64,000 bases of DNA from Parapedobacter sp042666505 (GCF_042666505.1 NZ_JBHTDN010000014.1:16376-80375); one strand, 5' to 3'; counted from the stretch's first letter, positions 43,714-52,765 are shown. The notes: generated by a model from the sequence alone, not told the origin. Translations and numbers: made by a program.

Positions 43714-43718
43714 AGTGG

Positions 43719-45212
43719 TTAATTCCAGTCAGGATTCTGGGTGAGCTCCGGGTTAGCATTAACTTCGTCCTGCGGTATGGGAAAATACTTGTTCCGAGCC
43801 TGAACGTTTCTCACCGGATATACATCATTGACGGCATTGGGAATCACTTCAAGGAATTTTCCGGTACGTGTCAGATCGTACCAACGGTCGCCCTCGGCAA
43901 AAAACTCCCATGCCCGCTCCTGAATCACGGCATCAATGAAATCGCCTTGGCTCAGTCCTTCCGGCAGCACATCCAGCCCAGCCCTGTCCCTGATGGTGTT
44001 TACATAACCATACGCCTTGGCCGTAGGGCCATGAAGACGCGCTTCCGCTTCGGCCGCAATCAGGTAGATATCGGCGAGCCTGAATATGGGCAGGTTACGC
44101 GTAGAACTGGTCGTAGAGACCGGATCCTGGTATTTTTTTATCAATACGCCCTCTGGCGTAATCGGGGTGATCTCCCGTTGGGGAACCCACCTTCCTGACC
44201 GGTTCAGATAAGTGGTATCCAGCAGTAGCCTCCGTTCATCAGCGGGATCAAAGGACCTGAAGAAGGCCATATAGGCAAACATGGAACCGTAGGACGTACG
44301 GGCATATTCTACACCCGCGCTGCCGGAAGGCCCCGTTAGCCCTACCATTTGGTGACCGTTGCCGGGCGAGATGGCATCTACTTCAAAGGCCCAGATCATT
44401 TCCTTGCGGGCCTCTTCCTCATTTGCATGATGGAAAAGCTGTACCACGTCATCAATAAGCGAATACGTCTGCGTCCCTAGTATCGCCTCTGCTTTTTGCA
44501 GGGCAATCTCCCAATCTTCGTTATACAGTGCGGCCTTTGCATGGAGCGCCTGGACAGCTTCCCGTGAAGGCCTGCCCGGTTCAACTGCCGGAAATGAAGG
44601 CAATCCGGCATTGAAGGCGACATCCAGATCGGCATAGATCTGTGCGTAAACCTCATTGAGCGGGCTTTTGGGCGTGTAAGCCTCGGCTTCTGTGGTGCTC
44701 GGCACTATCTTGACGGGAATCTCCCCGAAGTTTTTGGCCAGCATCCAATGGTAAAATGCCCGCAGAAAATGCGCTTCCCCAATGATCTCCTGTTTACGTG
44801 TTTCATTCATCTGGATTTCGGGCACCTTGGCGATGATCCAATTGGCCCGTTCAATTCCCTGATAACACGATGTCCATATCTGCTGGGGCGACTCATTCAA
44901 CCTGCCCTGGCTCCGCTGCGTGGTGTAGGTGGGTTCCACGGTAAATAACGTCAGCGTATTGCGGCCCACCACTGCACGCGGATACGTCTGGTCATCGCTG
45001 AAATCGGGCACGAGCAAAGCCGCCGGTCCACCATAGAGCCCGCCCAGCGCACCGTAGGCAGCAACCAGCGCCTTTTCCGCATCTGAAGCGGTTTGGTAAT
45101 AGGATTCGGTAAAAATCGACGAATAAATCGTTTCGTCGAGCTTGCAAGCTGACATTCCCGAGCCAATGGCGAGGAACAGCATGGTTTTGTATAGTTTATT
45201 AAGTGATTTCAT
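43719..45212 (-). CDS. SusD/RagB-family outer-membrane glycan-binding lipoprotein
   Basis: From ATG 45212, 497 residues; the lipobox is LFLAIGSGMSACK, so the protein is lipidated and placed on the outer membrane. SusD features: helical TPR-like core (FTESYYQTASDAEKALVAAY, EAHFLRAFYHWMLAKNFGEI), the C-terminal block IQERAWEFFAEGDRWYDLTR and PIPQDEVNANPELTQNP. It forms the lid of the SusC channel and binds the glycan. Seven bases separate it from susC upstream. An upstream ATG at 45239 would add nine residues before the signal. Confidence 0.93.
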   Translation of the reverse strand: MKSLNKLYKTMLFLAIGSGMSACKLDETIYSSIFTESYYQTASDAEKALVAAYGALGGLYGGPAALLVPDFSDDQTYPRAVVGRNTLTLFTVEPTYTTQRSQGRLNESPQQIWTSCYQGIERANWIIAKVPEIQMNETRKQEIIGEAHFLRAFYHWMLAKNFGEIPVKIVPSTTEAEAYTPKSPLNEVYAQIYADLDVAFNAGLPSFPAVEPGRPSREAVQALHAKAALYNEDWEIALQKAEAILGTQTYSLIDDVVQLFHHANEEEARKEMIWAFEVDAISPGNGHQMVGLTGPSGSAGVEYARTSYGSMFAYMAFFRSFDPADERRLLLDTTYLNRSGRWVPQREITPITPEGVLIKKYQDPVSTTSSTRNLPIFRLADIYLIAAEAEARLHGPTAKAYGYVNTIRDRAGLDVLPEGLSQGDFIDAVIQERAWEFFAEGDRWYDLTRTGKFLEVIPNAVNDVYPVRNVQARNKYFPIPQDEVNANPELTQNPDWN

Positions 45213-45245
45213 TGCCTGCTTTATTTTAATAACGATCAAACCTAA

Positions 45246-48200
45246 TTAGAAACTCACCTGAATGCCTCCAAGAAACGACTTGGCCTGCGGATAAACCAAG
45301 TTATCGATACCAATGGTCGTGTTCGATCCTGCGTACGTGTTTACTTCGGGATCAAATCCGGAGTATTTCGTGAACGTGAAGAGATTATTCGCGCTCACGT
45401 ATAGCCGGATCCTGCTGATGTTACGTATGCCCGGGAAGGTGTAACCCAAATTGATGTTCCTGATCCGCAGGTACGAACCATCCTCCATCGCATAATCCGA
45501 TATTGGCAGCCGGCCCGCCACAAACGGACTGACATACTGGTTGCTGGGATTCTCCGGTGTCCACCGGTTTACCATGCCCTGCAACAGGTTCCGTTGCCCC
45601 AGCGGATTTTCAAACGACAGCCGACTGATGTTATAGATATCGTTTCCGTACGTTCCGGAAAGTAGCACACTCAAATCAAAATTTTTGTAGTTGAAGTTGG
45701 TCGAGAAACCGAAAATGAAATTCGGATTCGGGTCTCCCGTAATCACCTGATCATCGGTATCGATGTCGCCATCACCGTCTATGTCGCGCACCTTGTGGCC
45801 GCCCAGGCGTCCGTCATACCCCGGAATAATGGTCTCCCCGGTTTGGTTGATGCCATCAAACACATAGGTCTTAAACACGCCCAGCGGCTCGCCGACCTTT
45901 AAAAGGGTGTAATTGGTGATAAACCGTTCGTCGGTTGTGCCGCCGTCCAAATCCAGCACTTTATTCCGGTTTGCGGTAATGTTGGCCGATACGGACCAGC
46001 GGAAATCGGAATCAACCAGCACCGCATTGGTTGCCAGTTCGAACCCCCGGTTTTCCAGTGAAGCATAGTTGCCGGTTATTTCCCCGTAACCAGAAGACAA
46101 CGGCAACGCTTTTACAAACAGAAGGTCTTCCGTCCGCTTATGGTAGTAGTCGGCCACGATGGACCACCTATTGTTGAATAAGCTGATATCAAGCCCCACG
46201 TTCATTTGCGTGGATTTCTCCCAGCGCAGGTCCGGGTTGGCAATTCCCGTTGGGGCAATTCCCGTTTCCCACCCATGGTTGAAATTATAACCTCCACTGG
46301 CGGCTACCATTGCCAAAGACTGGTATGGCGATATGCCGCCGGCATTACCCGTGGTACCGTAACTCGCCCGTAATTTCAGGTCGGTCAATTGTTCGAAATT
46401 TTGGAGAAACGGTTCTTCGATAATGCGCCATGCCGCCGATACCGCCGGGAAGAACCCATATTTGTTGTTGGCACCGAACTTACTTGAGCCGTCAACGCGG
46501 GCCGTAATGTCCAAGAAGAATTTATCGCGGAATCCGTAATTCACACGCGCCATATACGAATCCAGTCGCTGTCTTGTCCGTTCGCTGGACACCGTACGGT
46601 TCAGCGCCAATTGCAACGCTTCATTCCTGGTGGCATCGTTGGGAAAACCCGTAGCCGATAGCAGATTGCGTTTGTAACTTTCAGACTGGGTAGCAAACAA
46701 TCCCGTAAATTTCAAGGAGTGGTTATCGGCAATCTGTGTTGAGTAGGTGATCAAGCTCTCATGCAACAGGTTCAGGAAATCGCGGTTATCCTTGGATCCC
46801 GAGCCGGAATTTTCATTGATATCCTGCTGGGCAATAATCGACAGCGGGGAATACGTGTCGTACACGCGGTCATCCACGTCGATGTTGAACGACGCGCGAT
46901 AGGTCAGTCCCGGAATCAGGGTATACTCGCCGTAAAAATTCCCCAATGTTCTTTTGAGCGTCCGCTGTTGCAGAATCTCGGTAAAATTCAACGGATTGAC
47001 GACCTCCCGGTATCGTCCGCCCCGCTGTTCGGCAAACGGGAAGAGGCTGCCGTCTTCGCGGTATGGCTCCAGAGTGGGCGGCGCACCCAACGCCGCGCCC
47101 AATACGCTACCAGTAACCACACCGGCATTTCCCAGATCGGTAGAACCGGCACTGATGCCATTGTTGACCGAATAGCTACCCAATATACTGCTTCCAATCT
47201 TTAGCCGTTCATTGATGCGGTGATCCACGTTCAACCGGACGGAGTAACGCTCAAAACCCGAATTGATGATGATGCCCTCCTGGTCAAAATAATTGAAGGA
47301 AAGTGCCAGCTGCGTCTTTTCATTGCCCCCGTTTACCGTCAATTGGTGATTTTGCATGGGCGCATTTTGAAAGATCAGGTTCTGCCAGTTGATCCCTTCG
47401 CCCATGGCCGCAGGATCCGGATAAAAGTTGTCCTTGAACACCTCATTTTCCAGCTGCGCAAATTCCGCCGCGTTGAGCACGTCGAGGGTTTTGGTAACCT
47501 GTTGGACACCATAGTAACTCTCAACGTCTACCTTTGTGCCTCCGGCCTTGCCCCGTTTTGTCGTGATCAGCACAACACCGTTTGCTGCCCGGGCGCCGTA
47601 GATTGCCGCTGCCGAAGCGTCCTTAAGTACCTCAACAGATTCGATGTCATTGGGATTGATGGTGGACAAGGGACTGACGTCGTTGATCCCCCCGCCATTG
47701 GAAACCTGGATACCGTCGATCACGTATAACGGCTCGGAACTCCCGTTGATCGAGTTCGTTCCGCGGATCCGCATGCTGATGTTGCCTCCGGGCGACCCTG
47801 AATTCTGGTTGATCTGTACGCCCGCTACCCGCGCCTGCAGCCCCTGTGCCACGTTGGTCACCGGCATTTGCGTAAGCTCCTCAGACCGGACGGAAGCGAT
47901 CGAACCCGTGGTCTCGATTTTCCGCTGGGTACCGTACCCCACCACCACCACCTCTTCAAGCCCCGTCGTCTCGTCCTCAAGCGCAACGTCTATTACCGCC
48001 CGCCCGCCGATTTCTTGGGTTGAGCCGGCAAAGCCGAGGAGCGAAAACGTGATTCGCTTGGCACCGTCTGTCAACGTGAGCCGATACCGCCCCTCGGCAT
48101 CGGTCTGCGTTTTCTGACCGTTTTCCGGAATGGCAACGGTCACATTTTGTAAAGGGACCCCATCAGTACGGCTGGTGACCTTCCCGGTTACGGTTTGCTG

Positions 48201-48260
48201 TGCAGTTGCCGTCGCTGTCCAACAGCAAAAACAAAGAATGATGTAAAAAGCTTTATTCAT
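45246..48260 (-). CDS. SusC/RagA-family TonB-dependent transporter
   Basis: 1004 residues with a signal peptide (FYIILCFCCWTATATAQ). Order: carboxypeptidase-regulatory-like beta domain (VTGKVTSRTDGVPLQNVTVA, 22-95), TonB-box region GLEEVVVVGYGTQRK, plug domain (QGLQARVAGVQINQNSGSPG, IRGTNSINGSSEPLYVIDGI), and a 22-strand barrel to the C-terminal aromatic SFLGGIQVSF. It imports glycan fragments with TonB energy together with the adjoining SusD. First gene of the minus-strand operon; promoter in the divergent region before the regulator. Confidence 0.95.
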   Translation of the reverse strand: MNKAFYIILCFCCWTATATAQQTVTGKVTSRTDGVPLQNVTVAIPENGQKTQTDAEGRYRLTLTDGAKRITFSLLGFAGSTQEIGGRAVIDVALEDETTGLEEVVVVGYGTQRKIETTGSIASVRSEELTQMPVTNVAQGLQARVAGVQINQNSGSPGGNISMRIRGTNSINGSSEPLYVIDGIQVSNGGGINDVSPLSTINPNDIESVEVLKDASAAAIYGARAANGVVLITTKRGKAGGTKVDVESYYGVQQVTKTLDVLNAAEFAQLENEVFKDNFYPDPAAMGEGINWQNLIFQNAPMQNHQLTVNGGNEKTQLALSFNYFDQEGIIINSGFERYSVRLNVDHRINERLKIGSSILGSYSVNNGISAGSTDLGNAGVVTGSVLGAALGAPPTLEPYREDGSLFPFAEQRGGRYREVVNPLNFTEILQQRTLKRTLGNFYGEYTLIPGLTYRASFNIDVDDRVYDTYSPLSIIAQQDINENSGSGSKDNRDFLNLLHESLITYSTQIADNHSLKFTGLFATQSESYKRNLLSATGFPNDATRNEALQLALNRTVSSERTRQRLDSYMARVNYGFRDKFFLDITARVDGSSKFGANNKYGFFPAVSAAWRIIEEPFLQNFEQLTDLKLRASYGTTGNAGGISPYQSLAMVAASGGYNFNHGWETGIAPTGIANPDLRWEKSTQMNVGLDISLFNNRWSIVADYYHKRTEDLLFVKALPLSSGYGEITGNYASLENRGFELATNAVLVDSDFRWSVSANITANRNKVLDLDGGTTDERFITNYTLLKVGEPLGVFKTYVFDGINQTGETIIPGYDGRLGGHKVRDIDGDGDIDTDDQVITGDPNPNFIFGFSTNFNYKNFDLSVLLSGTYGNDIYNISRLSFENPLGQRNLLQGMVNRWTPENPSNQYVSPFVAGRLPISDYAMEDGSYLRIRNINLGYTFPGIRNISRIRLYVSANNLFTFTKYSGFDPEVNTYAGSNTTIGIDNLVYPQAKSFLGGIQVSF

Positions 48261-48298
48261 GGCATATCATAATTGGTTTAACTCATTACTGTTATAAA

Positions 48299-48326
48299 TG
48301 GTCTGGTGTGGTCTGGTATTTTACCA
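48299..48326. promoter_or_regulatory. Candidate operator before susC
   Basis: Two direct copies of TGGTCTGGT (48299-48307, 48309-48317) with 10-base period, overlapping the palindrome TGGTATTTTACCA (48314-48326). It would cover the susC transcription start. A shared TGGTATTT element recurs at 48405-48412 before the regulator, fitting control of both by the GntR/LacI-type protein. Confidence 0.5.
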
Positions 48327-48331
48327 CAGTG

Positions 48332-48339
48332 CAAGTATA
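48332..48339 (-). promoter_or_regulatory. susC promoter (-7 box)
   Basis: On the minus strand TATACTTG, one mismatch to TAnnTTTG, with TTTG 20 bases upstream. Start of transcription near 48325, giving a 5' leader of about 65 bases. Confidence 0.5.
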
Positions 48340-48392
48340 GTATATTTGGTTTCATATCTCAAATATTTTTTTAAAAGCGCCAATACGCATGG

Positions 48393-48423
48393 TTTGGTTT
48401 GCATTGGTATTTCACTACTTTTG
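48393..48423 (+). promoter_or_regulatory. Promoter of the PUL regulator
   Basis: TTTG at 48393-48396, 19 bases, TACTTTTG at 48416-48423: both boxes fit the Bacteroidota consensus. The ATG at 48433 is only about nine bases further, so the message is nearly leaderless. The imperfect inverted repeat AATAC...GTATT (48382-48411) covers the -33 box, a possible autoregulatory site. Confidence 0.65.
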
Positions 48424-48432
48424 TGATCTACT

Positions 48433-49455
48433 ATGCAGACAACCGCTACTGACAGCTTCGCAGCGTCCGTTAACCAACGCATGAAATACATGCAGTTGGT
48501 AGACCATATCAATGGGCTCATCGAGTCTGACAAACTTCATATCGGCGACCGGTTGCCGTCATTGAAGCAGTTTGAAAAGGAGCTGGGGATGAGTAAAGAG
48601 ACCTTGTTAAAGGGATTGAACCACCTCCTAGAGAAAGGAATTATCGAGTCAGTATACCGGAAAGGGTACTACGTGAAGAAAAAATCGGTAGACCATACCT
48701 ACCGCGTGTTCCTCCTGCTGGACAAGATGAACATCATGCGGGACCGATTCTACCACACCTTATTCGATCAGTTGAAAGATGTCGCCGATGTAGACGTATA
48801 CTTCCATCACCACAACCTCAAGGTGTTTGAAAACCTCATCCGCGAGAACCTGAACAGCTATACACACTTTGTCATTGCTACCTTCCTGAAGGAAGATCCC
48901 GCTGCGGTGCTGAACCTCATTCCGCCGCAAAAACGGATCATAATTGATTACAACCAACCGCATCTGCAAGGTGAATACTCCTGCATATTTCAGGACTTTG
49001 AGCACGACATTTACGACGGGCTGAACCAACTCCGGAAGCAATTGGCCAATTACAAAAAGCTTATTCTTATTGCGCCTACCGCGGCCACCCACGCGCACCA
49101 CGTATTGGACGGTTTCCAGCGATTTTGCACCGAGCACCAATTCTGTTACGCCATTGAGCACGAAGTTGAAGCCCGCAGCTTCAGGAAAGGCAATGCCTAC
49201 ATCACCTTCAGCCGGTACGATACCGACGATGTGGCGCTCATCAAACTGGCCCGCAGCAAGGGATACCAGCTGGGCAAAGACATCGGACTCATCTCATACA
49301 ACGATACGGCTGTCAAGGAGGTTCTTGAAGACGGCATTACGGTTATTTCCACCGATTTCGAGGCGATGGGCAAGGCCGTTAGCCGGGCTATTATCAACAG
49401 GGAAACCATCGTAGCCCGCAATCCTACCCAGGTTATCGTGCGGCGCTCGCTGTAA
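48433..49455 (+). CDS. GntR-type HTH regulator with LacI-like ligand domain
   Basis: 340 residues. The N-terminal 75 residues form a GntR winged helix (LHIGDRLPSLKQFEKELGMS, KETLLKGLNHLLEKGIIESV). The rest resembles a periplasmic-binding-protein fold as in LacI regulators: VFLLLDKMNIMRDRFYHTLF, IIIDYNQPHLQG, CIFQDFEHDIYDGLNQLRKQ, IGLISYNDTAVKEVLEDGIT, VISTDFEAMGKAVSRAIIN. It is divergent from susC and most likely senses a sugar from the locus and controls the nine-gene operon. In Bacteroidota this architecture often replaces hybrid two-component or SusR control. Confidence 0.88.
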   Translation: MQTTATDSFAASVNQRMKYMQLVDHINGLIESDKLHIGDRLPSLKQFEKELGMSKETLLKGLNHLLEKGIIESVYRKGYYVKKKSVDHTYRVFLLLDKMNIMRDRFYHTLFDQLKDVADVDVYFHHHNLKVFENLIRENLNSYTHFVIATFLKEDPAAVLNLIPPQKRIIIDYNQPHLQGEYSCIFQDFEHDIYDGLNQLRKQLANYKKLILIAPTAATHAHHVLDGFQRFCTEHQFCYAIEHEVEARSFRKGNAYITFSRYDTDDVALIKLARSKGYQLGKDIGLISYNDTAVKEVLEDGITVISTDFEAMGKAVSRAIINRETIVARNPTQVIVRRSL

Positions 49456-49572
49456 TCCATCAACGCATGCGCAACGCGCCGCCCGGATTGCACCCCTGGC
49501 CTGGACAAAATCACATTTGATGCCGGTTTTGAGCCGATCCCGGTTTCGGTTGAACGTCGCAACTTCAATTAA

Positions 49573-49655
49573 AAAAGAAAACCCGTTATCTTATGCAAGA
49601 TAACGGGTACGCCCCAATGGGGTTAGGGGCTATCAACCTAAACCTAATGCATAAA
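49573..49655. repeat. Dispersed hairpin-leader repeat, copy 4 (second hairpin only)
   Basis: ACCCGTTATCT (10-base perfect stem) with AGATAACGGGT, then ACGCCCCAATGGGGTTAGGG and AACCTAAACCTAATG. The same second hairpin and CGCCCCAATGGG occur at 5268-5312. It lies after the regulator and after the minus-strand gene 49680, so it may also act as a terminator. Confidence 0.6.
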
Positions 49656-49679
49656 CGAAAAAAAGGCGGGTTTGTTTTG

Positions 49680-49862
49680 CTACTTCTTTTTCTTTTTGCG
49701 GCCATCGAAAAATTCACGCGCGCGCTTTAGGCCGGTAGCTATGGCGACACCTTCTTCCACGCCTTCTTCGAGGAGCGCATTGGCAATCTCGACTGCTTTC
49801 TCCCGCAGTTCAACCGGCTGATTCTTATAGGAAGGCGGATAATCCCCGTGATACCAAGGCAT
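49680..49862 (-). CDS. Small conserved YdaT-like hypothetical protein
   Basis: 60 residues: MPWYHGDYPPSYKNQPVELR, EKAVEIANALLEEGVEEGVA, ending in a lysine-rich tail RKKKKK. Small proteins with 'MPW...DYP.S.KN' and 'IANALLEEG..EG.AIA' are widely conserved in bacteria (YdaT/ChaB-like group) without a known function; perhaps stress-related. The basic tail suggests nucleic-acid contact. Cytoplasmic, monocistronic. Confidence 0.7.
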   Translation of the reverse strand: MPWYHGDYPPSYKNQPVELREKAVEIANALLEEGVEEGVAIATGLKRAREFFDGRKKKKK

Positions 49863-50201
49863 AAAATCTATTTTTACCGTTTAATTGGCTAACAACAGTA
49901 CGCAGGAATTGTTGCCACCACTGCCGTACTTATTCAAAGGATTTCTTTAATGACTGAACAGAAAATGTATTATTGGGCATGCATACCCGCACGGCAATAT
50001 CCGTTGCTGACGAACAGGCAGCACATTCTGGGCCCCTATTGCCGGTCAGAGTGACGGTGGGTATGAGATTGGAGAAACAAAAACAGAACCTATTCTATTA
50101 TTAAACTTTAGTGCTAATTTTGGACTGACGGTTTTCAAATGCCGCCATAACGCCAAGCTACCGGACGTTAGCGACGGGCAATAGAACGAAAAAACCCGTA
50201 T
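49863..50201. other. Intergenic stretch
   Basis: No gene or clear signal seen; promoter regions for the flanking divergent genes are expected here. Confidence 0.35.
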
Positions 50202-50780
50202 ATGACTAAACTAAATACCATTCCAATAATGGAATTCAAGACAGCTGAAACATTTGAAACTTGGCTCGCAAAGAATCACGATAATTCAAATGGGCTTTGG
50301 ATCAAAATATTCAAGAAGCATTCCGGGGAAGAGACCATCACCTATACAGAAGCACTTGATATAGCGCTTTGTTACGGGTGGATTGATGGCCAAAAACAAG
50401 CATTTGACAAACAAGCCTGGCTACAAAAGTTTTGCCCCCGGAGAGCAAAAAGTATCTGGTCCAAAATAAATATTGGACATATCGAAAGATTAAGTAATGA
50501 AGGAAGAATGAAGCCAGCAGGTTTAAAAGCTGTCGAAAGAGCCAAGGCAGACGGTACTTGGGAAAGGGCATACGATCCTCCAAGCAAAACGACGATCCCT
50601 GAAGACTTCCTAAAAGAACTTAGCAAAAACGAAAAAGCAGAAGCATTTTTTAGGGGTCTCAATAAGACCAATCTTTTTTCCATTGGCTTTCGCCTCACGA
50701 CTGCAAAAAAACAGGAGACAAGAGAAAAGCGTATGAAAGAAATTATTGAAATGCTGGAAAAAGGTGAGAAATTTTATTGA
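50202..50780 (+). CDS. YdeI/OmpD-associated (OmdA) family protein
   Basis: 192 residues. TAETFETWLAKNHDNSNGLW, ITYTEALDIALCYGWIDGQK, FCPRRAKSIWSKINIGHIER and ...GTWERAYDP match the YdeI/OmdA family (helical N-terminal DUF1801-related part plus C-terminal bacteriocin-protection domain). Reported roles are loosely tied to peptide or bacteriocin resistance. Cytoplasmic. The following SRPBCC frame starts inside its 3' end. Start may be ATG 50202 or 50229. Confidence 0.82.
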   Translation: MTKLNTIPIMEFKTAETFETWLAKNHDNSNGLWIKIFKKHSGEETITYTEALDIALCYGWIDGQKQAFDKQAWLQKFCPRRAKSIWSKINIGHIERLSNEGRMKPAGLKAVERAKADGTWERAYDPPSKTTIPEDFLKELSKNEKAEAFFRGLNKTNLFSIGFRLTTAKKQETREKRMKEIIEMLEKGEKFY

Positions 50781-51246
50781 TATAGAAAGTCCAAAAAAAA
50801 TAATTTTGAACGAGACATTCACAACCACCATTGCAATACATGCGGATCCGGGTAAGGTATGGACTACCCTGACAGATTTTGAACTAATGAGCCAATGGAT
50901 GGGTGAACCTGAAACGAATGTACAAGTCTCAACGGATTTGGAAATTGGATCGCCGATTTATATCCGTGGATTTCACCATATAAGTTTTGAAAACAAAGGA
51001 CTCGTTCTTGCCTATGATACAGAAAAGAGGTTAAGCTACACACACTTAAGTTCATTGTCCCGGCTGGCGGACAGACCGGAAAATTACTCCACCATTGAGT
51101 TTATTTTGGCACCCGTTGATAGAGTTACCCGACTGACGTTGAACATTACCAATTTTCCGACAGACACCATCAGGAAGCACCTGGAATTTTATTGGAATAC
51201 TACGATCTCAATTATTAAAGAAAACGCGGAAGGAAAAAGCTTGTAA
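50746..51246 (+). CDS. SRPBCC-domain protein (AHSA1/START-like)
   Basis: 166 residues in the longest form; the domain itself starts near residue 20 (TFTTTIAIHADPGKVWTTLT, DFELMSQWMGEPETN) and ends LEFYWNTTISIIKENAEG. This is the AHSA1-like helix-grip fold that binds hydrophobic ligands. The ATG lies 35 bases inside the YdeI-like gene; a TTG at 50805 would avoid the overlap and give a more usual N-terminus. Function unknown; operon with the YdeI-like gene. Confidence 0.75.
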   Translation: MKCWKKVRNFIDIESPKKIILNETFTTTIAIHADPGKVWTTLTDFELMSQWMGEPETNVQVSTDLEIGSPIYIRGFHHISFENKGLVLAYDTEKRLSYTHLSSLSRLADRPENYSTIEFILAPVDRVTRLTLNITNFPTDTIRKHLEFYWNTTISIIKENAEGKSL

Positions 51247-51421
51247 AGGCCGAAAACTAAATGCCGAAACAGAGAAAATCGGGTTTTAGCCGTGTTACGG
51301 GGGGAGACCGTCGATGGCGTCACAGCTAGGCTGGACATCCAGCACCTCGCCCGGGCAGCTAACATCGCATTAGTCGCTAAGACGAAACAAAACTTACCGA
51401 TAAAACCCATCAAGGCCGCTT

Positions 51422-52045
51422 TTATTCGTTCGACAACTCTTCAATTTGCTTTATGAATTTGCTTGATGCGTAATTGGCAAATCCTTTGTGATGAAAGCTT
51501 ATTTCCCCGTTTTTATTCAGTACAATGGTAGTAGGCAATGTACCGGCGTAAATTTCGCTCGGGACCCTGCCATTTGACCGATACATAGAAATTGAAAATT
51601 TCTCTTTATGCAGATATGCCTTTCCAGCAACAGGGTTGCTATCCTCGTTGATGGTTAGAAAGAATACATCGGGATTATCTTTGAATTGAGTATAGAGTTT
51701 TTCAATAGACGGAAACTCGGCCCTGCAAGGTGGGCACCACGATGCCCAAAAATTGATAAATACAATTTTGCCTCTTAGTGATGACGTATTCTGAACGTTG
51801 CCTTTTTCGTCCACAAAGTTAAAATCTACCGCCTTGCTCACTGCATCCGAATCCTTTTTATCTATGCTGGCATTGAAAAGCCCTGTTGCCATTAATTGCC
51901 GCAACACGAATGATTTTGCATCGGGATTAACGAACATTATCCCAATAAAAATTATTACTAGTATGGTAAAGCCGTTTTTCCCAATGTATTGCAAAAATTT
52001 ATTTGCAGGCGGCTTTTCGTTTGCAACTTCCTTGTTATTCGACAT
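51422..52045 (-). CDS. Membrane-anchored TlpA/ResA-like thioredoxin
   Basis: 207 residues. A membrane anchor (FTILVIIFIGIMFV, residues 26-39), then a redoxin domain with KIVFINFWASWCPPCRAEFP (Cys104, Cys107) and the cis-Pro loop AGTLPTTIVLNKNG. It faces the periplasm and reduces disulfides, for example in cytochrome c maturation. Ribosome site AAAAAGGAATT before the ATG at 52045. The region is more A+T rich than the PUL, and it adjoins a dead antitoxin gene. Confidence 0.87.
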   Translation of the reverse strand: MSNNKEVANEKPPANKFLQYIGKNGFTILVIIFIGIMFVNPDAKSFVLRQLMATGLFNASIDKKDSDAVSKAVDFNFVDEKGNVQNTSSLRGKIVFINFWASWCPPCRAEFPSIEKLYTQFKDNPDVFFLTINEDSNPVAGKAYLHKEKFSISMYRSNGRVPSEIYAGTLPTTIVLNKNGEISFHHKGFANYASSKFIKQIEELSNE

Positions 52046-52059
52046 AATTCCTTTTTTAT

Positions 52060-52470
52060 TACCTCACGCTCCCCCAAAAATTGGCTGCTTGCCCTTACCT
52101 GCTTGATAAATTCCCCAGGCACACGTACGGATAGGATAAGCCGCCCGTTGGCCACAGAGGCATCTCCCCTGCTTCATACAACCGATACGCGGGCACCCAA
52201 GCCCAATATCTCCGACATTTTAGCGGCAGATACACCGTGCTGCTCGTGGATTTGCCGGATTTCCTCCGGAAATGGGATACCGTATTTCTCACGGTACTAG
52301 TTGGTGGCTTGCATTGTATTGAGCGTGTTCAGCCGGTCGTCGGTAAACGGTTCGCCGCTATGCTCACACAGATAATAATGGTACACAATATTGAACGTTT
52401 CTTTACGGAACGCGAGGGTGTCCGCTTCGCGGACTAATTTCATTGATTTTCCTGTGATTGGGCTATTCAT
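52060..52470 (-). pseudogene. MqsA/YgiT-type zinc-finger antitoxin, broken
   Basis: ATG 52470 reads MNSPITGKSMKLVREADTLA and FRKETFNIVYHYYLCEHSGE with the start of an antitoxin that has an N-terminal zinc-finger-like part. An in-frame TAG follows TMQATN, after which YREKYGIPFPEEIRQIHEQH and GVSAAKMSEILGLG give the HTH. The next block AYRLYEAGEMP is in another frame, and NGRLILSVRVPGEF in the first again. So one nonsense codon and two frame changes break it. The cognate toxin gene is not present. Confidence 0.7.
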
Positions 52471-52540
52471 GTTTTCTCCTTTTTGACAGGATAGTTAACG
52501 GGATGCGCTGCCGTATAACCGATCGACCAGCGGGCCTTCG

Positions 52541-52765
52541 CTATAATCCGCCGCCGTGAAAGATTTGGACACAAAAATACAACGAATAAGTTGAGGTTAG
52601 GAGACCGAAGGTATAAAACATGGCAAGAACTATCAAAATATTGTATAAAAGCGCGGTTATCGGCGACTCGTAAACGTTCGACAGCAAAACGCCACCCGAA
52701 GGTTCCTTACCCGCCCAAAGGATAAGTATGGCAAGTCGGATTGAATTAAGGGGCATTGGACGCAT
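52541..52765 (-). CDS. Possible small membrane protein
   Basis: 74 residues with one strong hydrophobic segment (ALLYNILIVLAMFYTFGLLT). No family recognised and no clear ribosome site. Could be chance in an eroded region. Confidence 0.25.
   Translation of the reverse strand: MRPMPLNSIRLAILILWAGKEPSGGVLLSNVYESPITALLYNILIVLAMFYTFGLLTSTYSLYFCVQIFHGGGL

Noticed and set aside
49498..49572. Start-less frame GLDKITFDAGFEPIPVSVER before the repeat at 49573
   Set aside because: Only about 25 codons, no recognisable family.
51285..51440. Start-less plus-strand frame VLRGETVDGVTARLDIQHLA
   Set aside because: Looks partly coding but no family recognised; could be a gene tail or chance.
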